NCBI GenBank assembly: GCA_021737905.1
Contig: JAIPDA010000018.1
Coordinates: 1-15,864 of the forward strand
Direction of reading: 5' to 3'
Length of the DNA: 15,864 bases
Source of the DNA: Rhodoferax sp.
GTDB lineage: Bacteria > Pseudomonadota > Gammaproteobacteria > Burkholderiales > Burkholderiaceae_C
In this document: piece after piece, positions 14,406-15,864 of the stretch
How positions within the stretch are numbered: the first letter of the stretch is position 1
How the letters are laid out: each line of letters starts with the position of its first letter
Made by a program: the position numbers and the translations under genes
The notes under the pieces: generated by a model
What the model was told of the DNA's origin: nothing
What the model saw: the letters and a program-made list of their open reading frames with translations, nothing else
Database searches by the model: none

Positions 14406-15864
14406 TCAAGAGTTGATCTGCCCCCAGGCTTTGTCCAGCCGCTTCACGCTCACCGGCTGCGGCGTCCTCAGCTCTTGCGCAAAAAAGCTCACGCGCAGCT
14501 CTTCCAGCAGCCAGCGGTATTCCTGCATGCGGGCGTCAATGGCGCCTTTGCGTTCGGCCACCAGGCGCCAAAAGCGTTGTTCTTGCGGGCGCAGTTCGGT
14601 CAGGCGGGTGGCGTCGCGGGTGGGGTCGGCGCGCCACTTGTCCAGGCGCAGGGTGATGGCCTTGAGGTAGCGCGGAAAGTGCTGCAGCTGCGGGTACGGC
14701 GTGGTGGCCAAAAAGCGTTTGGGCACCAGGCGCGCCAATTGCTGGGCGGCGTCGGCAGCTGCGTCGATGGCGTTTTTGCTGTCTTTGATTTTGCGCTGGG
14801 CGGCGGCAAACTCCACCAAAATGCTGGCCGCTAAGCGCGCCACTTCGCTAGCGATCAGCGTCAGGCGGGCGCGGCCTTCGTCCACGCGTTTTTTGAAGTC
14901 GGCTTCGCCCGTGGGCAGCGGCTCGACCAAAAAAGCGCGGTCGAGCGCGACTTCAATGATTTGGCTGCGCAGCTCTTCGAGCGTGCCGCCGCCTGAGTTG
15001 TCGGCGGCGCGGCCGACCAGCATGTAGGCGGTGGCCATTTTTTGCAGATCGGGCAGGTTTTTCTCTAGGTACTTGAGCGCGTCTTTGATTTGCAACGAAA
15101 ACAGGCGGCGCAGGCCGGATCGGTGTTTGGCGGCAGCCACGTCGGGCTCGTCAAACACTTCAATGGCCACGGCGTCTTCCATATCCAGCAGCGCGGGAAA
15201 GCCGATCAGCGTCTGGCTGCCTTTGCGGATTTCCATGAGCTCGGGCAGCTCGCCGAAGGACCAGGTGGTGTAGCGTTCACCGGCGGCTTTGGCTGGAGGG
15301 CTGGCCGATGGGGACGCGGCACTTCTCGCAGTTCCGGGGGGAATGGGGTCAGAGCCCAATTTATCTGGATGGGGCTTTGCCAAATCGGGGTCTGACCCCA
15401 ATTTATTTTTCAACCCGGCCAGCGCCTGGAAGGCGCCGCGCGCTTGCGAGCCTAGCTCGCCTTTGAGCGCGCCCAGGTTGCGGCCGGTGCCGAGTTGGCG
15501 GCCGTGTTCGTCGAGCACGCGGAAGTTCATGAACAGGTGCGGCGGCAACATGTCGAGCTTCATGTCGTTGCGCTTGATGTCCAGGCTGGTGGCGTCGCGC
15601 ACCCACTTGAGCACCGCGTCGGTGAGCGAGCCGGTGCCCCACTTTTCGGGTTGAAGCAACTCGGCCGCCATGCGCCCTGCCGTCTCGGGCAACGGCACCA
15701 GGCGCGAGCGCGGGCGCTGGTGCAGGGTTTTGATGAGTGCCTGAATCTTGTCCTTGAGCATGCCGGGCACCAGCCACTCGCAGCGCTCTTCGTTCACCTG
15801 GTTGAGCGCAAACAGCGGCACATCGACTGTCACGCCGTCCCGGGCATCGCCGGGTTCGTGCAGG
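14406..15864 (-). CDS. hrpA: ATP-dependent RNA helicase HrpA, C-terminal part
   Basis: This open frame enters from the right edge of the window and ends at TGA 14406-14408, with 485 residues visible. The text matches the C-terminal DUF3418 region of HrpA, a DEAH-box helicase that rescues or splits stalled ribosomes in E. coli: DGVTVDVPLFAL, WLVPGMLKDKI, LPPHLFMNFRVLDEHGRQLG, TTWSFGELPE, GLRRLFSLQI, and near the end WLLEELRVSFFAQELRTPQP. The helicase core lies outside the window. A GTG at 15833 is internal: the frame continues upstream as LHEPGDARDG, which also fits HrpA. Between GALKGELGSQARGAFQALAG and TTWSFGELPE the linker is lengthened by sequence from a palindromic repeat, giving KLGSDP twice. 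Confidence 0.93.
   Translation of the reverse strand, partial: LHEPGDARDGVTVDVPLFALNQVNEERCEWLVPGMLKDKIQALIKTLHQRPRSRLVPLPETAGRMAAELLQPEKWGTGSLTDAVLKWVRDATSLDIKRNDMKLDMLPPHLFMNFRVLDEHGRQLGTGRNLGALKGELGSQARGAFQALAGLKNKLGSDPDLAKPHPDKLGSDPIPPGTARSAASPSASPPAKAAGERYTTWSFGELPELMEIRKGSQTLIGFPALLDMEDAVAIEVFDEPDVAAAKHRSGLRRLFSLQIKDALKYLEKNLPDLQKMATAYMLVGRAADNSGGGTLEELRSQIIEVALDRAFLVEPLPTGEADFKKRVDEGRARLTLIASEVARLAASILVEFAAAQRKIKDSKNAIDAAADAAQQLARLVPKRFLATTPYPQLQHFPRYLKAITLRLDKWRADPTRDATRLTELRPQEQRFWRLVAERKGAIDARMQEYRWLLEELRVSFFAQELRTPQPVSVKRLDKAWGQINS
15342..15407. repeat. Two REP-like palindromic units inside hrpA
   Basis: GGGGTCTGACCCC at 15387-15399 is a perfect palindrome around a central T, followed by AATTTAT. 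A second, slightly decayed copy, GGGGTCAGAGCCC followed by AATTTAT, starts at 15345. The 42-bp offset is exactly 14 codons, so both are read in the same hrpA frame and give KLGSDP-8-KLGSDP in the protein. The palindrome plus AATTT arrangement is like dispersed repeats I recall in betaproteobacterial genomes, where such elements may be mobilised by RAYT transposases. No such transposase is in the window. Confidence 0.8.

Overview
The window reads as chromosomal DNA of a betaproteobacterium, most likely Comamonadaceae (Rhodoferax/Polaromonas-like). This rests on recalled protein similarity, fairly high G+C, the holC-pepA / lptF-lptG arrangement, and dispersed repeat families I associate with that group. 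No database search was run. Most genes are housekeeping genes. No prophage, integrase, transposase, toxin-antitoxin module or CRISPR array was found.

Layout from left to right: (1) the last 36 codons of a FabI-like enoyl-ACP reductase. (2) A secreted, minimal ATP-dependent DNA ligase of the Lig E type, whose 3' end overlaps a large opposing PLP-dependent Lys/Arg/Orn decarboxylase by 14 bp. (3) A small cysteine-rich DUF2237 protein, then tRNA-Ser(GGA) and a clear Rho-independent terminator. (4) On the minus strand, a two-gene unit encoding a membrane-anchored protein of unknown function and a divergent PP2C-like phosphatase; the two ORFs share one frame and are separated by a single TAA. (5) A periplasmic branched-chain amino-acid-type binding protein with its own C(UUCG)G terminator. 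(6) holC and pepA, overlapping by ATGA, divergent from lptF-lptG, which also overlap by ATGA. (7) A short CbiX/SirB-type chelatase, CysB, and a YbdL-type methionine aminotransferase, all on the plus strand. (8) A 257-bp repeat-rich spacer with two families of palindromic repeats. (9) The C-terminal part of the HrpA helicase, on the minus strand and running off the window; its coding sequence holds two copies of a GGGGTCtGACCCC-type palindromic repeat read in frame.

The genes group by job. pepA-holC and lptFG cover protein turnover, replication and LPS export, and the same grouping is known from E. coli. The chelatase (siroheme branch), CysB and methionine aminotransferase share a sulfur-metabolism theme, and cysB and the aminotransferase genes are nearly contiguous. 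The least explained parts are the membrane-protein/PP2C pair, the DUF2237 protein, and the repeats that cluster after the aminotransferase gene and inside hrpA.
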